Notes under the pieces: model-generated
What the model was told of the DNA's origin: nothing
The model's input: the letters and a program-made list of their open reading frames with translations, nothing else
Database searches by the model: none
Program-made: the position numbers and the translations under genes
From: Pantoea vagans
GTDB taxonomy: Bacteria > Pseudomonadota > Gammaproteobacteria > Enterobacterales > Enterobacteriaceae
NCBI RefSeq assembly: GCF_004792415.1
Contig: NZ_CP038853.1
Location: forward strand, 3,906,001 to 3,970,000
DNA length: 64,000 nucleotides
Direction: 5' to 3'
In this document: one piece after another, positions 9,536 through 19,077 of the stretch
Layout of the letters: each line of letters begins with the position of its first letter
How positions within the stretch are numbered: the stretch's first letter is position 1

Positions 9536-9618
9536 TCCGGCCAGCACAAACCTGCGCGAAGGCGGGCAAAATCCCCTATAATGCGCAGCCTGTCGACTGA
9601 CCATGAGAAGATCTCACC

Positions 9619-10098
9619 ATGACTAACAACGATATTCTGCGCAGCGTGCGCTACATGCTCAACCTGAGCGATGCCAAAATGGTGGAGATTTTTGCGCTGG
9701 CAGAATGTGACGTGCCGCAGACAGATATTCAGGCGTGGCTGAAAAAAGATGACGATGCGGCGTTCCGTCCCTGCCCCGATGTGCTGATGGGTTATTTCCT
9801 GAATGGCCTGATCTTTTACCGTCGCGGCAAGAGTGAAGATGCGCCTGCACCGTCGATTGAACGCAAGATGACGAACAACATCTTCATGAAAAAACTGCGT
9901 ATCGCTTTCGATTTAAAAACCACCGACATCCCTGACGTGCTCAAACGCGTGAACTTTACCGTTTCGCAGGCGGAAGTCGGCGCGATTTTCCGCAAGCCCG
10001 ATCATAAAAATTACCGCGAGTGCGGCGATCAGATTCTGCGTAACTTCCTGAAAGGGCTGGCGATGATTCAGCGCCCTAAGAGTGAGAAGCCAGCTTAA
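9619..10098 (+). CDS. DUF1456 family protein (YehS-like)
   Basis: A 159-residue protein clearly related to E. coli YehS (156 residues). It holds two DUF1456 repeats, about 1-68 (NDILRSVRYMLNLSDAKMVEIFAL) and about 84-150 (NNIFMKKLRIAFDLKTTDI), with PDHKNYRECGDQILRNFLKGL at the end. The molecular function of the family is unknown. In E. coli yehS lies in another part of the chromosome, so its place after metR is a local difference. Start: ATG with a weak upstream site. Confidence 0.88.
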   Translation: MTNNDILRSVRYMLNLSDAKMVEIFALAECDVPQTDIQAWLKKDDDAAFRPCPDVLMGYFLNGLIFYRRGKSEDAPAPSIERKMTNNIFMKKLRIAFDLKTTDIPDVLKRVNFTVSQAEVGAIFRKPDHKNYRECGDQILRNFLKGLAMIQRPKSEKPA

Positions 10099-10317
10099 TT
10101 TCTGATCGCTTCTGACCCCTGCGTGGTCAGAGGTGGCGCATCTGATCGCAAAGAAAACCTGCATCCATGCAGTACGGCCTCGCCATCCCTGGCCCGGCCG
10201 ATCGACAGGGAGGTGAGATTGCTTCGCGATCGGACGCCCCAGCCCGGGAGGCGGCACCCATTCAACAGCCACTTTTCAAAGCCTGTTTATGGTCTGTGGC
10301 ACCGCACCCCTTTCACC
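10099..10317. other. Structured 219-bp spacer between convergent yehS-like and yigM genes
   Basis: The spacer holds several short palindromes: TCTGACC/GGTCAGA (10111-10131), CTGCAT-CC-ATGCAG and CCGATCG/CGATCGG (10198-10204 with 10227-10233). It also has a CCATCCCTGGC word seen again at about 37400. No terminator with a T-run and no gene are visible. It may be a degenerate repeat element. Confidence 0.4.
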
Positions 10318-11181
10318 TTATGACCGGTCACCGCGCCCCACTACCCAGCGCTTATGCACCCACAGCGAGGCGATGATCACCAGCGCGCCCGCAATAAAGC
10401 TCGGCCAGTGCGGTTTCTGCTGCCAGATAGCCAGATTCACCAGCAGCCCGGCGGGCACGTGCATGTTATTCATGATGCCCAGCGTACCGGCATCGACCTG
10501 CGTCGCACCGTAGTTCCACATAAAATAGCCGAGACCGGAAGCCGCAACGCCCAGCCAGACCAGAATGCCCCACTGCAATGAGGTGGTCGGTAACTTCTGC
10601 GGGTTGCCCCAGGCGCACCAGGCGATGACGGCAATCAACACCGCCCCCAGATAGAACCAGGAGAAGGCCGTGTGCTGCGGCATTGGGCGGGTCTCCTGCA
10701 GACGCTTATAGCCCACCATGCCTGCCGCAAAGCAGACGTTAGCCAGCTGTACTAACAGCAGACCAAACCAGAAATGATCGCTGACTTTGTCATAGCGAAT
10801 AATAGCCGCACCCGCTACCGCCAGTAACGCACTGAAGATATAGCCGATCCGCAGCGGACGACGGCTGATCAGATCGTAAATCAGCGTCACATAGAGCGGC
10901 GTCATCACCGTAAACAGCAGGAATTCTGACACGCTAAGGTAGAGATAGGCTTCGAAGCTCAGCAGATACATCACGCCCAGCTGCAGCATCCCCACCAGCA
11001 TATACAGCAGTAGCGTGGAAGGGCGATAACCCCGCCAGCGCAGGAAAGGCAAAAATACCAGCGCAGCCAGCGCCAGCCGCATCAGCACAGAGAACCAGCT
11101 ATCCACCTGCCCGGCGAGGTATTCGCCAATCAGGCTGAACGAAAAGGCCCACAGAATGGTGGTAATAATCAATAAAAACAC
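10318..11181 (-). CDS. yigM: EamA-family inner membrane transporter, YigM-like
   Basis: A protein of about 287 residues with ten predicted membrane helices in two EamA halves (LLIITTILWAFSFSLIGEY begins the first). The position beside metR matches E. coli yigM, whose product was identified as the biotin transporter BioP. The reading frame extends upstream to 11316, but the added N-terminus is polar and unlike the family. A GTG at 11181 with CGGGG eight bases before it gives a normal first helix. An ATG at 11256 is a less likely start. Confidence 0.8.
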   Translation of the reverse strand: MFLLIITTILWAFSFSLIGEYLAGQVDSWFSVLMRLALAALVFLPFLRWRGYRPSTLLLYMLVGMLQLGVMYLLSFEAYLYLSVSEFLLFTVMTPLYVTLIYDLISRRPLRIGYIFSALLAVAGAAIIRYDKVSDHFWFGLLLVQLANVCFAAGMVGYKRLQETRPMPQHTAFSWFYLGAVLIAVIAWCAWGNPQKLPTTSLQWGILVWLGVAASGLGYFMWNYGATQVDAGTLGIMNNMHVPAGLLVNLAIWQQKPHWPSFIAGALVIIASLWVHKRWVVGRGDRS

Positions 11182-11412
11182 GGCAACGACCCCGAAATTA
11201 ACAGGCCGACAGTGTAAACAATGTGCCGCCGTCAGGCTGTGAAATCTGGTTGACATCTGATTATAAACCAGGCGATTAAAAAGCCGGCCGGATAGCCTGC
11301 TTACACTTCCTGACACATCAATCGACAGAACAGGTTTTCAGCCAGATAAAATGCGCGAAATGATCCATCTGGTGATCACTTCCGCTCCCTACTGTAATAA
11401 AACTGTAACAAA

Positions 11413-11428
11413 TGTGTCATTCATCACA
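11413..11428 (+). promoter_or_regulatory. CRP-like site upstream of glpT
   Basis: TGTGTCATTCATCACA matches TGTGA-N6-TCACA in nine of ten core bases. A TATTCT -10-like hexamer at 11450-11455 would put the start point near 11462 and this site at about -41.5, the class II CRP position. The promoter assignment is inferred. Confidence 0.6.
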
Positions 11429-11454
11429 GTAACGTTGCGCAACTAACACTATTC

Positions 11455-11474
11455 TTTGCGCGAAATGGAACATT
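11455..11474 (+). promoter_or_regulatory. GlpR-like operator upstream of glpT
   Basis: The 20-mer matches 15 of 20 positions of the GlpR consensus WATGTTCGWTAWCGAACATW, with a strong GGAACATT half-site. It would overlap the predicted transcription start, a typical repressor position. Only one site is evident, so confidence is modest. Confidence 0.4.
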
Positions 11475-11555
11475 CTGCATCCATTTTGTTCTGCACTTTC
11501 CTGCTCCAACCTGCCGGGAATGAAAAACCATAATGTGCCCTGGAGGGCCTCACTG

Positions 11556-12896
11556 ATGCTGAGCATTTTTAAACCTGCACCACGTCAGCCGCAGGTGGCG
11601 GCGGATCACGTTGATCCGCTCTACCGTCGTCTGCGCTGGCAAATTTTCATCGGGATCTTCTTTGGTTATGCTGCCTACTACCTGGTCAGAAAAAACTTCG
11701 CACTCGCCATGCCCTACCTGGTCGAGCAGGGTTTTTCACGTGGCGATCTCGGGTTTGCCCTGTCCGGCATCTCCATTGCCTACGGCTTTTCAAAATTCAT
11801 CATGGGCTCGGTCTCTGACCGATCAAACCCGCGCGTCTTCTTACCAGCCGGTCTGATTCTGGCCGCAGCAGTGATGCTGATCATGGGATTCGTCCCCTGG
11901 GCGACCTCCAGCATCATGGTGATGTTCGTACTGCTGTTTATCTGCGGCTGGTTCCAGGGCATGGGCTGGCCACCCTGTGGGCGCACCATGGTTCACTGGT
12001 GGTCGCAGAAGGAGCGCGGCAGGATCGTTTCGGTCTGGAACTGTGCGCATAACGTGGGCGGGGGTATTCCGCCACTGCTCTTCCTGCTCGGCATGGCGTG
12101 GTTCAACGACTGGAAAGCGGCGCTTTATATGCCCGCGTTTGGTGCCATTGCTATTGCGATTATTGCCTTTGCGCTGATGCGTGACACGCCGCAATCCTGT
12201 GGCCTGCCACCGATTGAAGAGTACAAAAACGACTACCCGCCCGACTACGATGCCAGCCACGAAGAGGAGCTGACGGCAAAACAGATCTTCATGAAGTATG
12301 TGTTGCCGAACAAGCTGCTGTGGTACATCGCGCTGGCCAACGTCTTTGTCTATCTGCTGCGCTACGGCATCCTCGACTGGTCACCCACCTATCTGCGCGA
12401 AGTCAAACACTTCACACTGGATAAATCGTCGTGGGCCTACTTCCTGTATGAATACGCGGGGATTCCGGGAACGCTGCTGTGTGGCTGGATGTCGGACAAA
12501 GTGTTCCGGGGTAATCGCGGTGCGACCGGCGTATTCTTTATGACGCTGGTGACCATTGCGACCGTGATTTACTGGCTCAACCCGGCGGGCAATCCTGGCG
12601 TCGACATGGCCTGCATGATCGTGATTGGCTTCCTGATCTACGGTCCGGTGATGCTGATTGGTCTGCATGCGCTGGAGCTGGCACCGAAAAAAGCAGCAGG
12701 GACGGCGGCGGGCTTTACCGGCCTGTTCGGTTACCTGGGTGGCTCGGTCGCGGCCAGCGCCATTGTCGGTTACACCGTCGATTATTTCGGCTGGGACGGC
12801 GGCTTTATGGTGATGATTGCGGGCTGTGTGCTGGCGGTTATTCTGCTGTTACTGACCATGGTCAGCGAACACAAACACAAAAAGACCCTGGCCTGA
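11556..12896 (+). CDS. glpT: GlpT, sn-glycerol-3-phosphate/phosphate antiporter
   Basis: A 446-residue major facilitator protein (E. coli GlpT 452), beginning MLSIFKPAP like E. coli GlpT and nearly identical through long stretches ([44 protein letters not shown]). It exchanges cytosolic phosphate for glycerol-3-phosphate across the inner membrane through twelve helices; fosfomycin enters by the same route. The upstream ATG at 11520 is rejected: GGAGGG lies nine bases before this ATG. In E. coli glpT is in an operon with glpQ elsewhere; here it stands alone between yigM and yigL. Confidence 0.96.
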   Translation: MLSIFKPAPRQPQVAADHVDPLYRRLRWQIFIGIFFGYAAYYLVRKNFALAMPYLVEQGFSRGDLGFALSGISIAYGFSKFIMGSVSDRSNPRVFLPAGLILAAAVMLIMGFVPWATSSIMVMFVLLFICGWFQGMGWPPCGRTMVHWWSQKERGRIVSVWNCAHNVGGGIPPLLFLLGMAWFNDWKAALYMPAFGAIAIAIIAFALMRDTPQSCGLPPIEEYKNDYPPDYDASHEEELTAKQIFMKYVLPNKLLWYIALANVFVYLLRYGILDWSPTYLREVKHFTLDKSSWAYFLYEYAGIPGTLLCGWMSDKVFRGNRGATGVFFMTLVTIATVIYWLNPAGNPGVDMACMIVIGFLIYGPVMLIGLHALELAPKKAAGTAAGFTGLFGYLGGSVAASAIVGYTVDYFGWDGGFMVMIAGCVLAVILLLLTMVSEHKHKKTLA

Positions 12897-12904
12897 CGGC
12901 AATA

Positions 12905-12930
12905 AAAAGGGCCGGTTATCCGGCCCTTTT
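12905..12930. terminator. Bidirectional terminator between glpT and yigL
   Basis: AAAAGGGCCGG and its complement form a perfect 11-bp stem with loop TTAT, ending in T-runs on both strands. It separates two convergent genes. Confidence 0.93.
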
Positions 12931-12942
12931 AACGCAGGCTGC

Positions 12943-13743
12943 TTAAGCAAGATAGAGCGTGCGCAGCGTCTGCGGCACCGCATCATCGGCATTCGAACCA
13001 ATCACATCCAGCTCTGGCAGCGTATCTTTTAAGCGCTGATGGGCGTTCTGCATGATATAGCCTTTACCCGCCATGCTCAGCATCTCCACATCATTCATAC
13101 CGTCGCCAAAGGCAATGCAGCTCTCCAGCGAGTGACCCAGCGTTTTCGCGACCGCTTCCAGCGCATGTCCTTTCGACACGCCGCCCGCCATCACTTCAAG
13201 GCAGGTTGGCAGCGAGAAACTGACGTTAACCCGATCGCCCCAGCGCGCTTCAATCGCCTGCTCCATTGGGATCAGATGCTCAGGGTTTTCGCAGGTGAAG
13301 AAGACCTTACTGATGTTGCTGGTTGGCAGCAGACCTGGCTCGTAGACCTGATAGTTGAACACTGACTCGCGGAAATAGTCCTGCTCAGCCGGGCTTGAAC
13401 GGCTGACAAACCACTCATCGTCGCGGTAAACGTGCGTCAGAATATCGCTGTGATGATACTGCAGGCCAAACAGGTCGCTGGCGATATCCTCATCCAGATT
13501 ATGACTGAACACCAGCTCGCCCTCTGCGTTGTGCACACGCGCGCCGTTCGAGGTGATCATATAGGCCGGAATCGCCAGGCTGTCGCGCATCTGTCCGACA
13601 TCGATATGATGACGGCCGGTGGCGAAGACAAAGTGAATATCCTTAGCGACCAGCTGCTGCAGCGTTTCACGTGCAAAAGGGGTCAGGCGATGTTCGGGAG
13701 AAAGCAGCGTGCCATCCAGATCGGATGCAACGATGTGATACAT
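12943..13743 (-). CDS. yigL: YigL, HAD-type sugar phosphatase
   Basis: A 266-residue Cof-type HAD phosphatase, the same length as E. coli YigL, which dephosphorylates pyridoxal phosphate and sugar phosphates and relieves glucose-phosphate stress (where SgrS stabilises its mRNA). Motif I DLDGTL is at residues 8-13, and motif III/IV GDGMNDVEML is near the C-terminus. The frame is open to 13863, but conservation begins at MYHIVASDLDG. Cotranscription with pldB, as in E. coli, is likely: the two genes are 52 bases apart on the same strand. Confidence 0.95.
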   Translation of the reverse strand: MYHIVASDLDGTLLSPEHRLTPFARETLQQLVAKDIHFVFATGRHHIDVGQMRDSLAIPAYMITSNGARVHNAEGELVFSHNLDEDIASDLFGLQYHHSDILTHVYRDDEWFVSRSSPAEQDYFRESVFNYQVYEPGLLPTSNISKVFFTCENPEHLIPMEQAIEARWGDRVNVSFSLPTCLEVMAGGVSKGHALEAVAKTLGHSLESCIAFGDGMNDVEMLSMAGKGYIMQNAHQRLKDTLPELDVIGSNADDAVPQTLRTLYLA

Positions 13744-13795
13744 GAAAACCTCGGGTATCTGGTTCTGCCGGTTTTTACCGGTCGGATAAATAACG

Positions 13796-14788
13796 TCAGT
13801 GGTGCGATGAAAAAAAGTCGACCACTGCATTGAGTGCTTCGGCACGCATCTCATCTTTTTCAAACAGGATCTCGTGACGCGCGCCGTCGATCACCCGTGG
13901 CTGATTACCTTCACACGGATGACCCGCCGCCGCCATCGCGGCACAAAACAGGTCCTGCGAACGATTGTCGACCACCCGATCGTCGCTGGCCTGTAACAGC
14001 AGCAGCGGCGTAGTGATCTTATCCACCTGACTGATGATGTTGCGCCCCGCATGGATGCCTTCGCGTACCCAATGGTAGGTCGGTCCGCCCACACGAATCG
14101 CCGGATCGTCCGCATAAAAACGCAGGTTACGCCGGTAACGCTCGGCGCTATGGGTCAGCCGGTTAATGCCAAACGGATGCGCGCGCCAGCGTCCGGTGCC
14201 GAGCGCATAGCCATCGCGCAAGGCTGGACGTTTCTCCGCCCAGTCCAGGATACGATGAGCCAGAAAAGAGGGCAACGGTAAGGCAATGCCAAACATCGGT
14301 GCCACCAGCGCGACGGCATGAAACGCCTGCGGCTGACGCGCCAGAAACAGCGTTAAAATCGCGCCACCCATTGAGTGAGCCAGGGCATAGCGCTGCTGGT
14401 AATGGCCGCTGACGATCTCTTTCAGATAGAGCGTTTCAAGATCGTCAACGTAATGCGTGAATTCTGCCACGTGACCGCGGTGTGAATCTTCCAGCAGCCG
14501 ATCGGAGCGCCCCTGACCGCGATGGTCCAGGATCACCACATCAAATCCGCAGTGAAACAGATCGTACGCCAGCTCAGGATATTTTATGTAACTCTCGATG
14601 CGTCCCGGCACAATCAGGATCACACGCTTGTGTTGCGGCGATGTGAAGCGAACATAGCGCAGCGTCAGATTACCCACGCCGGTAAACTCAAGCTCCTCAC
14701 GACTGTGCCAGAAATCGAGCAGCGGCCCGGTGGCGAAGGCAGCAAAGGCTTTTTCCCGTCGCAGCCAGCTGGCTTTGTGTTGATTCAT
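13796..14788 (-). CDS. pldB: PldB, lysophospholipase L2
   Basis: A 330-residue alpha/beta hydrolase (E. coli PldB 340) that removes the acyl chain from lysophospholipids on the inner membrane. The nucleophile elbow AHSMGG and the DHRGQGRSDR strand are visible, and the catalytic His is in GARHEILFEKDEMR. Start MNQHKASWLRREKAF is supported by AGGAGG a few bases upstream; the longer frame to 14908 would enter the rhtB promoter region. It is upstream of yigL in the same direction and divergent from rhtB. Confidence 0.95.
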   Translation of the reverse strand: MNQHKASWLRREKAFAAFATGPLLDFWHSREELEFTGVGNLTLRYVRFTSPQHKRVILIVPGRIESYIKYPELAYDLFHCGFDVVILDHRGQGRSDRLLEDSHRGHVAEFTHYVDDLETLYLKEIVSGHYQQRYALAHSMGGAILTLFLARQPQAFHAVALVAPMFGIALPLPSFLAHRILDWAEKRPALRDGYALGTGRWRAHPFGINRLTHSAERYRRNLRFYADDPAIRVGGPTYHWVREGIHAGRNIISQVDKITTPLLLLQASDDRVVDNRSQDLFCAAMAAAGHPCEGNQPRVIDGARHEILFEKDEMRAEALNAVVDFFSSHH

Positions 14789-14900
14789 TCGCCCTCCTGA
14801 TGACCGGATACAGAGTCCTGAACGCCCTGCGCGGGCCGTAGCGCCGCGCTTATTTCTGGCGTATTGTGTCACAAATCCGCGACTAAAGAGAGCCTGACCC

Positions 14901-15524
14901 ATGACCATCGAATGGTGGCTGACCTACCTGCTTACCACCACAATTCTGAGCCTGTCGCCGGGTTCCGGTGCAATCAATACCATGAGTACCGGGATCAGCC
15001 ACGGCTATCGCGGCACGGTGGCCTCTATCTCCGGTTTGCAGGTCGGCCTGGCGCTGCACATCGTGCTGGTCGGCATCGGTCTGGGCGCGCTGTTTTCGCA
15101 GTCGCTGCTGGCGTTTGAAATTCTGAAATGGGCCGGTGCAGCCTATCTGGTCTGGCTGGGTATTCAGCAGTGGCGCTCAGCAGGCGGCATCGATCTTGAT
15201 GCGGTCGCCAGAGCGATGCCGCGTCGTCGCCTGTTCAAACGTGCCGTGCTGGTTAACCTCACCAACCCGAAAAGTATCGTTTTTCTGGCGGCGCTGTTCC
15301 CGCAGTTTATCCAGCCGCATCAGCCGCTGTTTATGCAGTATCTGGTGCTCGGCGTGACCACCGTGGTGGTGGATATCATCGTGATGATTGGCTACGCCAC
15401 GCTGGCAACGCGCATTGCTGGCTGGATTAAAGGGCCAAAGCAGATGAAGTTAATGAACCGTATTTTCGGTGGGCTGTTTATGGCGGTGGGCGCACTGCTG
15501 GCCAGCGCCAGAAAAATCGCTTAA
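14901..15524 (+). CDS. rhtB: RhtB, homoserine/homoserine lactone efflux protein
   Basis: A 207-residue LysE/RhtB-family exporter with about six membrane helices. It starts [26 protein letters not shown], which contains the family LSPGSGA signature, and ends [15 protein letters not shown]. coli RhtB (206 residues) exports homoserine and its lactone. In E. coli rhtB and rhtC are neighbours; here a DUF1460 gene lies between them. Confidence 0.95.
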   Translation: MTIEWWLTYLLTTTILSLSPGSGAINTMSTGISHGYRGTVASISGLQVGLALHIVLVGIGLGALFSQSLLAFEILKWAGAAYLVWLGIQQWRSAGGIDLDAVARAMPRRRLFKRAVLVNLTNPKSIVFLAALFPQFIQPHQPLFMQYLVLGVTTVVVDIIVMIGYATLATRIAGWIKGPKQMKLMNRIFGGLFMAVGALLASARKIA

Positions 15525-15531
15525 CACCTGA

Positions 15532-15549
15532 CGCGCCGAATCCGGCGCG
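15532..15549 (+). terminator. Possible rhtB terminator
   Basis: CGCGCCG and CGGCGCG form a seven-pair GC-rich stem with loop AATC. It is followed only by a weak T-rich stretch (CAATTTCTT), so termination efficiency is uncertain. Confidence 0.6.
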
Positions 15550-15569
15550 CAATTTCTTCCTTACCGCTG

Positions 15570-16376
15570 CTACGGTGCGCTCAGTGGCACCGCACGTAAC
15601 ACAATCATGCCTGGCTTCGACTGCATATATTCCCTGAACGGTGTATCGACAACCCTGCGATTAGCGGCCAGTGATGAGGCGTTCCTGAACCACAACCTGC
15701 CATCATGCCGGACGGCAATTCCGGCATGCGTGACATCCAGCCCCTGCGCGGGGGTGTAAACCCCGATGTAATCGCCAGTCTGGATCTGCGCCAGCACCTT
15801 TGGTGTGATCGCCCGGGCCGGAATGTAGGTGATGCGGCGAGGAATGATACCCAGACCGGGCACCTGTTCTTTTCCACGAGCCTGATGATTGAGCTGCTTC
15901 ACTACCGTCACCGCATCCGGGCTGAGGGTGCCGGTGACATCATCGGCATTGCGCGGGTTCTCAGCGAACCAGTCGGAAAAGAAGTGGCGACGCTTCAGAA
16001 AGCTGACCTCGCCGCCAGCGTAGCGGGTCCGAATCAGGCTAGCCTCAAAGCTGGCGCGGTCATGGCTGCGGCTCAGCGCCTGGACATAATCAAGCAGCGT
16101 GAAACAATCCACCTCCTTGAAATTGATCACCAGCGCTTCCGGCGTATCTGGGGATCCAATCAGCGTATCCGCCTGGTAAGGCGTGCCGAGAAAAGCAGCA
16201 GAGATCTGGCTAATCCTTTCGCCCTGCAGCTCTGACGCCGGGGATGTCTGCGCCAGGATAGCCGACACGCTATCTCCTTTCGCCGGTTCGGGAACGCGAT
16301 TATGGGCAGCATCAGGGGAAGCGCAGGCGCTGATACAGGCCGCGATAACCAATAGTAAAAGGGGTTTTACTCGCAT
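15570..16376 (-). CDS. DUF1460 lipoprotein, amidase/NlpC-like
   Basis: A 268-residue secreted lipoprotein: signal peptide MRVKPLLLLVIAACISAC ends in a lipobox (ISAC), so Cys18 would be lipidated. The rest matches the DUF1460 family, described as N-acetylmuramoyl-L-alanine amidase-like with a papain/NlpC-type fold. A Cys in EVDCFTLLDYVQ and a His in DVTHAGIAVRHDGRLWF are the likely catalytic pair. A peptidoglycan role is inferred. The start at 16376 has GGAGAGG just upstream; in-frame ATGs at 16379 and 16388 are alternatives. It sits between rhtB and rhtC, unlike E. coli. Confidence 0.85.
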   Translation of the reverse strand: MRVKPLLLLVIAACISACASPDAAHNRVPEPAKGDSVSAILAQTSPASELQGERISQISAAFLGTPYQADTLIGSPDTPEALVINFKEVDCFTLLDYVQALSRSHDRASFEASLIRTRYAGGEVSFLKRRHFFSDWFAENPRNADDVTGTLSPDAVTVVKQLNHQARGKEQVPGLGIIPRRITYIPARAITPKVLAQIQTGDYIGVYTPAQGLDVTHAGIAVRHDGRLWFRNASSLAANRRVVDTPFREYMQSKPGMIVLRAVPLSAP

Positions 16377-16552
16377 CATCCTCTCCATGAAAAATAGTCC
16401 GTCGATACGACCATACCGGAGGTGATGGTTTCATTAATTAACGAAGGGTGACTTTTTGTCAGCGATGACAGCAGAAAGACGTCAGCAGGCCTGGATTGTA
16501 ATAGCCGTCACCCAGGTGAAGTTCAGAAAGAGGCAACAGGAGGTGAAATGAC

Positions 16553-16580
16553 TGCCGGATGCGCAGCGCGCGCTCCGGCA
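16553..16580. repeat. REP-like palindrome downstream of rhtC
   Basis: TGCCGGATGCGC and GCGCTCCGGCA form an imperfect hairpin that resembles the enterobacterial REP (PU) unit. It lies just after the 3' end of rhtC, where REP units often sit and stabilise mRNA ends. Only one unit is present. Confidence 0.65.
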
Positions 16581-16587
16581 TTAGGGC

Positions 16588-17211
16588 TTAACGCGAAATA
16601 ATCAGGTGGATACCAAAACCAGCGAACAGCACGCCAGCCATACCATCTACCCACTTCGCCAGCCGCTGATAACGGGCGCGGATCCACGGCAGCGCAAAGA
16701 TAGCCGCCACCAGCGTAAACCAGGCAAAAGTTTCACCAACAATCAGCAGGAACAGACCCCAGCGCTCCGCCGAACCGACATCGTCACCGACGAACAGCGA
16801 GAAGACGCTGCCGAAGTAGATAATCGCTTTAGGATTCGACAGGTTGGTCAGCAGGCCCTTAAGAAAGCTCATGCCGCGTTTCGGCAGCTCTACCACCGGC
16901 TCATCCTGCTGCGGTTGCTTGTGGCGCTGACGCGCCGAGCGCATCAGCTGCCAGCCCATCCACAGCAGATAGAGGCCACCGCCGACCATAATAATCTGAT
17001 GCAGCCACGCCATTTTTTCCAGGATCAGATGCAGGCCCATCAGCGCCACGCCCGCCCAGACCACAATGCCCAGGGTAATGCCCAGCACACCCATCATCGC
17101 CTCTTTGCGCGAACGGCTGGCTGCGGTCTGTGACACGAAAAAGAAGTCGGGGCCGGGGCTCATCAGCGCCACCAGATGTACCAGCGCCACGGTTGCGAAT
17201 AACATCAGCAT
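16588..17211 (-). CDS. rhtC: RhtC, threonine efflux protein
   Basis: A 207-residue LysE/RhtB-family exporter (E. coli RhtC 206). Family signatures LMSPGPDFFFVSQTAASRSRKEAMMG and LTNLSNPKAIIYFGSVFS are present, with about six membrane helices. It exports threonine, and some homoserine, from the cytoplasm. It begins 12 bases after recQ on the same strand, which suggests shared transcription. Confidence 0.95.
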   Translation of the reverse strand: MLMLFATVALVHLVALMSPGPDFFFVSQTAASRSRKEAMMGVLGITLGIVVWAGVALMGLHLILEKMAWLHQIIMVGGGLYLLWMGWQLMRSARQRHKQPQQDEPVVELPKRGMSFLKGLLTNLSNPKAIIYFGSVFSLFVGDDVGSAERWGLFLLIVGETFAWFTLVAAIFALPWIRARYQRLAKWVDGMAGVLFAGFGIHLIISR

Positions 17212-17223
17212 GATTAGTGTCCT

Positions 17224-19053
17224 TTACTCTTCATCATCAAGATGCTCTTTGATCATCACCAGGAAGGGTTTGCCAAAGCGCTCCAGTTTGCGGTGACCCA
17301 CGCCGTTGACGCTAAGCATCTCGGACGCGCTGACCGGCATCTGTTCTGCCATCTCTATCAGCGTGGCGTCATTGAACACCACGTAAGGCGGAATATTCTC
17401 TTCGTCGGCGATCGCTTTTCGCAGCTTACGCAGCTTAGCGAACAGTTTGCGATCGTAGTTGCCACCGTGAAACTTCGCCGGACCACTGCTCTTTATTTTC
17501 GCGGTGATTAAACGCGGCACCGCCAGCATCAGTGGCACTTCACCGCGCAGCACCGGCCGCGCTGCTTCGGTTAGTTGCAGTGCCGAGTGCATAGCGATGT
17601 TCTGCGTCACCAGCCCCAGATGGATTAACTGACGTAACACGCTGACCCAGTGTTCGTGGCTCTGATCTTTGCCCAGCCCATAAACTGGCAGCTTGTCATG
17701 ACCCTGTTCACGGATGCGCTGGTTGTTGGACCCGCGCAGGACCTCAACGATATAGCCCATGCCGAACCGCTGGCCCACGCGATAGATGCCGGAGAGCGCT
17801 TTTTGCGCTTCAACCAGGCCGTCGTAACGCTTCGGCGGATCAAGGCAGATATCGCAGTTGTCGCACGGCTGCTGGCGACCCTCGCCAAAATAATTCAGCA
17901 GCACCAGGCGGCGGCAGGTCTGTGCTTCAGCAAACGCGCCCATGGCGTTGAGCTTGTGGCGCTCAATATCCTGCAAGGGCCCCGGCACTTTCTCTTCCAG
18001 GCATTTACGCAGCCAGGCCATATCGGCTGGATCGTAGAGCATCATCGCTTCGGCAGGCAGACCGTCACGACCGGCTCGTCCGGTTTCCTGATAGTAGGAC
18101 TCGATGTTGCGCGGAATATCAAAGTGGACCACAAAACGGACGTTGGGCTTGTTGATGCCCATGCCAAAAGCCACGGTCGCCACTACGATTTGCAGATCGT
18201 CACGCTGGAACGCTTCCTGCACGCGGGCACGCTGTTCACTGTCGATGCCGGCATGATACGCCCCGACGCTGAATCCACGGCTTTGCAGTCGCGCGGCGGT
18301 GTCTTCCACCTTCGCCCGGCTGTTGCAGTAGATAATGCCGCATTTGCCGCGCTGATCCTGAACGTAGCGCAGCAGCTGATCGGTGGGTTTGAATTTTTCC
18401 ACCAGCGTGTAGCGAATATTGGGGCGGTCAAAGCTGCTGATCTGAATCAGCGGATCCTGCATGTGCAGCAGGTTAACGATGTCGTTGCGGGTGGTTTCGT
18501 CCGCAGTCGCCGTCAATGCCATGACCGGTAATTCAGGGAAGCGCTGACGCATCTTCCCGAGTGCACCATATTCCGGACGGAAATCGTGGCCCCACTGTGA
18601 AATACAGTGCGCCTCATCTACCGCCAGCATCGCCGGTTGCCAGTGCGCCAGACTTTCCAGGAAGTTATCCATCATCAGGCGTTCAGGGGCGATGTAGAGC
18701 AGCTTAACCCGGCCGGTACGGCAGTCAGCCATCACCGTCTGCTGCTGATCGCGCGTCATGGTGGAGTTGAGATAGGCTGCCGCCACGCCGTTCGCCAGCA
18801 GCTGATCGACCTGATCTTTCATCAGTGAGATCAGCGGCGACACCACCAGTGTCAGCCCTTCGCGCACCAGCGCCGGGATCTGATAACAGAGCGATTTACC
18901 GCCGCCGGTGGGCATCACCACCAGACAGTCGCGTCCGCTCAGCGCCTGATTAATGATCGTCTGCTGACCGGGACGAAACTGCTGGTAGCCGAAGGTATCC
19001 TGCAATACCTGCTGAGCCAGCGCTTCCTGATTAAGAACTGCCGAGGTTGCCAC
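17224..19053 (-). CDS. recQ: RecQ, ATP-dependent 3'-5' DNA helicase
   Basis: A 609-residue superfamily 2 helicase, the same length as E. coli RecQ. Walker A (PTGGGKS, 48-54) and the DEAH box ([19 protein letters not shown]) are intact. The RecQ-Ct zinc site is visible as a Cys in [14 protein letters not shown] and three more in [12 protein letters not shown], and an HRDC domain with [20 protein letters not shown] is at the end. It acts in the RecF pathway and in resolving aberrant recombination. It is followed closely by rhtC. Confidence 0.98.
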   Translation of the reverse strand: MATSAVLNQEALAQQVLQDTFGYQQFRPGQQTIINQALSGRDCLVVMPTGGGKSLCYQIPALVREGLTLVVSPLISLMKDQVDQLLANGVAAAYLNSTMTRDQQQTVMADCRTGRVKLLYIAPERLMMDNFLESLAHWQPAMLAVDEAHCISQWGHDFRPEYGALGKMRQRFPELPVMALTATADETTRNDIVNLLHMQDPLIQISSFDRPNIRYTLVEKFKPTDQLLRYVQDQRGKCGIIYCNSRAKVEDTAARLQSRGFSVGAYHAGIDSEQRARVQEAFQRDDLQIVVATVAFGMGINKPNVRFVVHFDIPRNIESYYQETGRAGRDGLPAEAMMLYDPADMAWLRKCLEEKVPGPLQDIERHKLNAMGAFAEAQTCRRLVLLNYFGEGRQQPCDNCDICLDPPKRYDGLVEAQKALSGIYRVGQRFGMGYIVEVLRGSNNQRIREQGHDKLPVYGLGKDQSHEHWVSVLRQLIHLGLVTQNIAMHSALQLTEAARPVLRGEVPLMLAVPRLITAKIKSSGPAKFHGGNYDRKLFAKLRKLRKAIADEENIPPYVVFNDATLIEMAEQMPVSASEMLSVNGVGHRKLERFGKPFLVMIKEHLDDEE

Positions 19054-19077
19054 GCGATTCCTGTCTTACGTTAGGGA

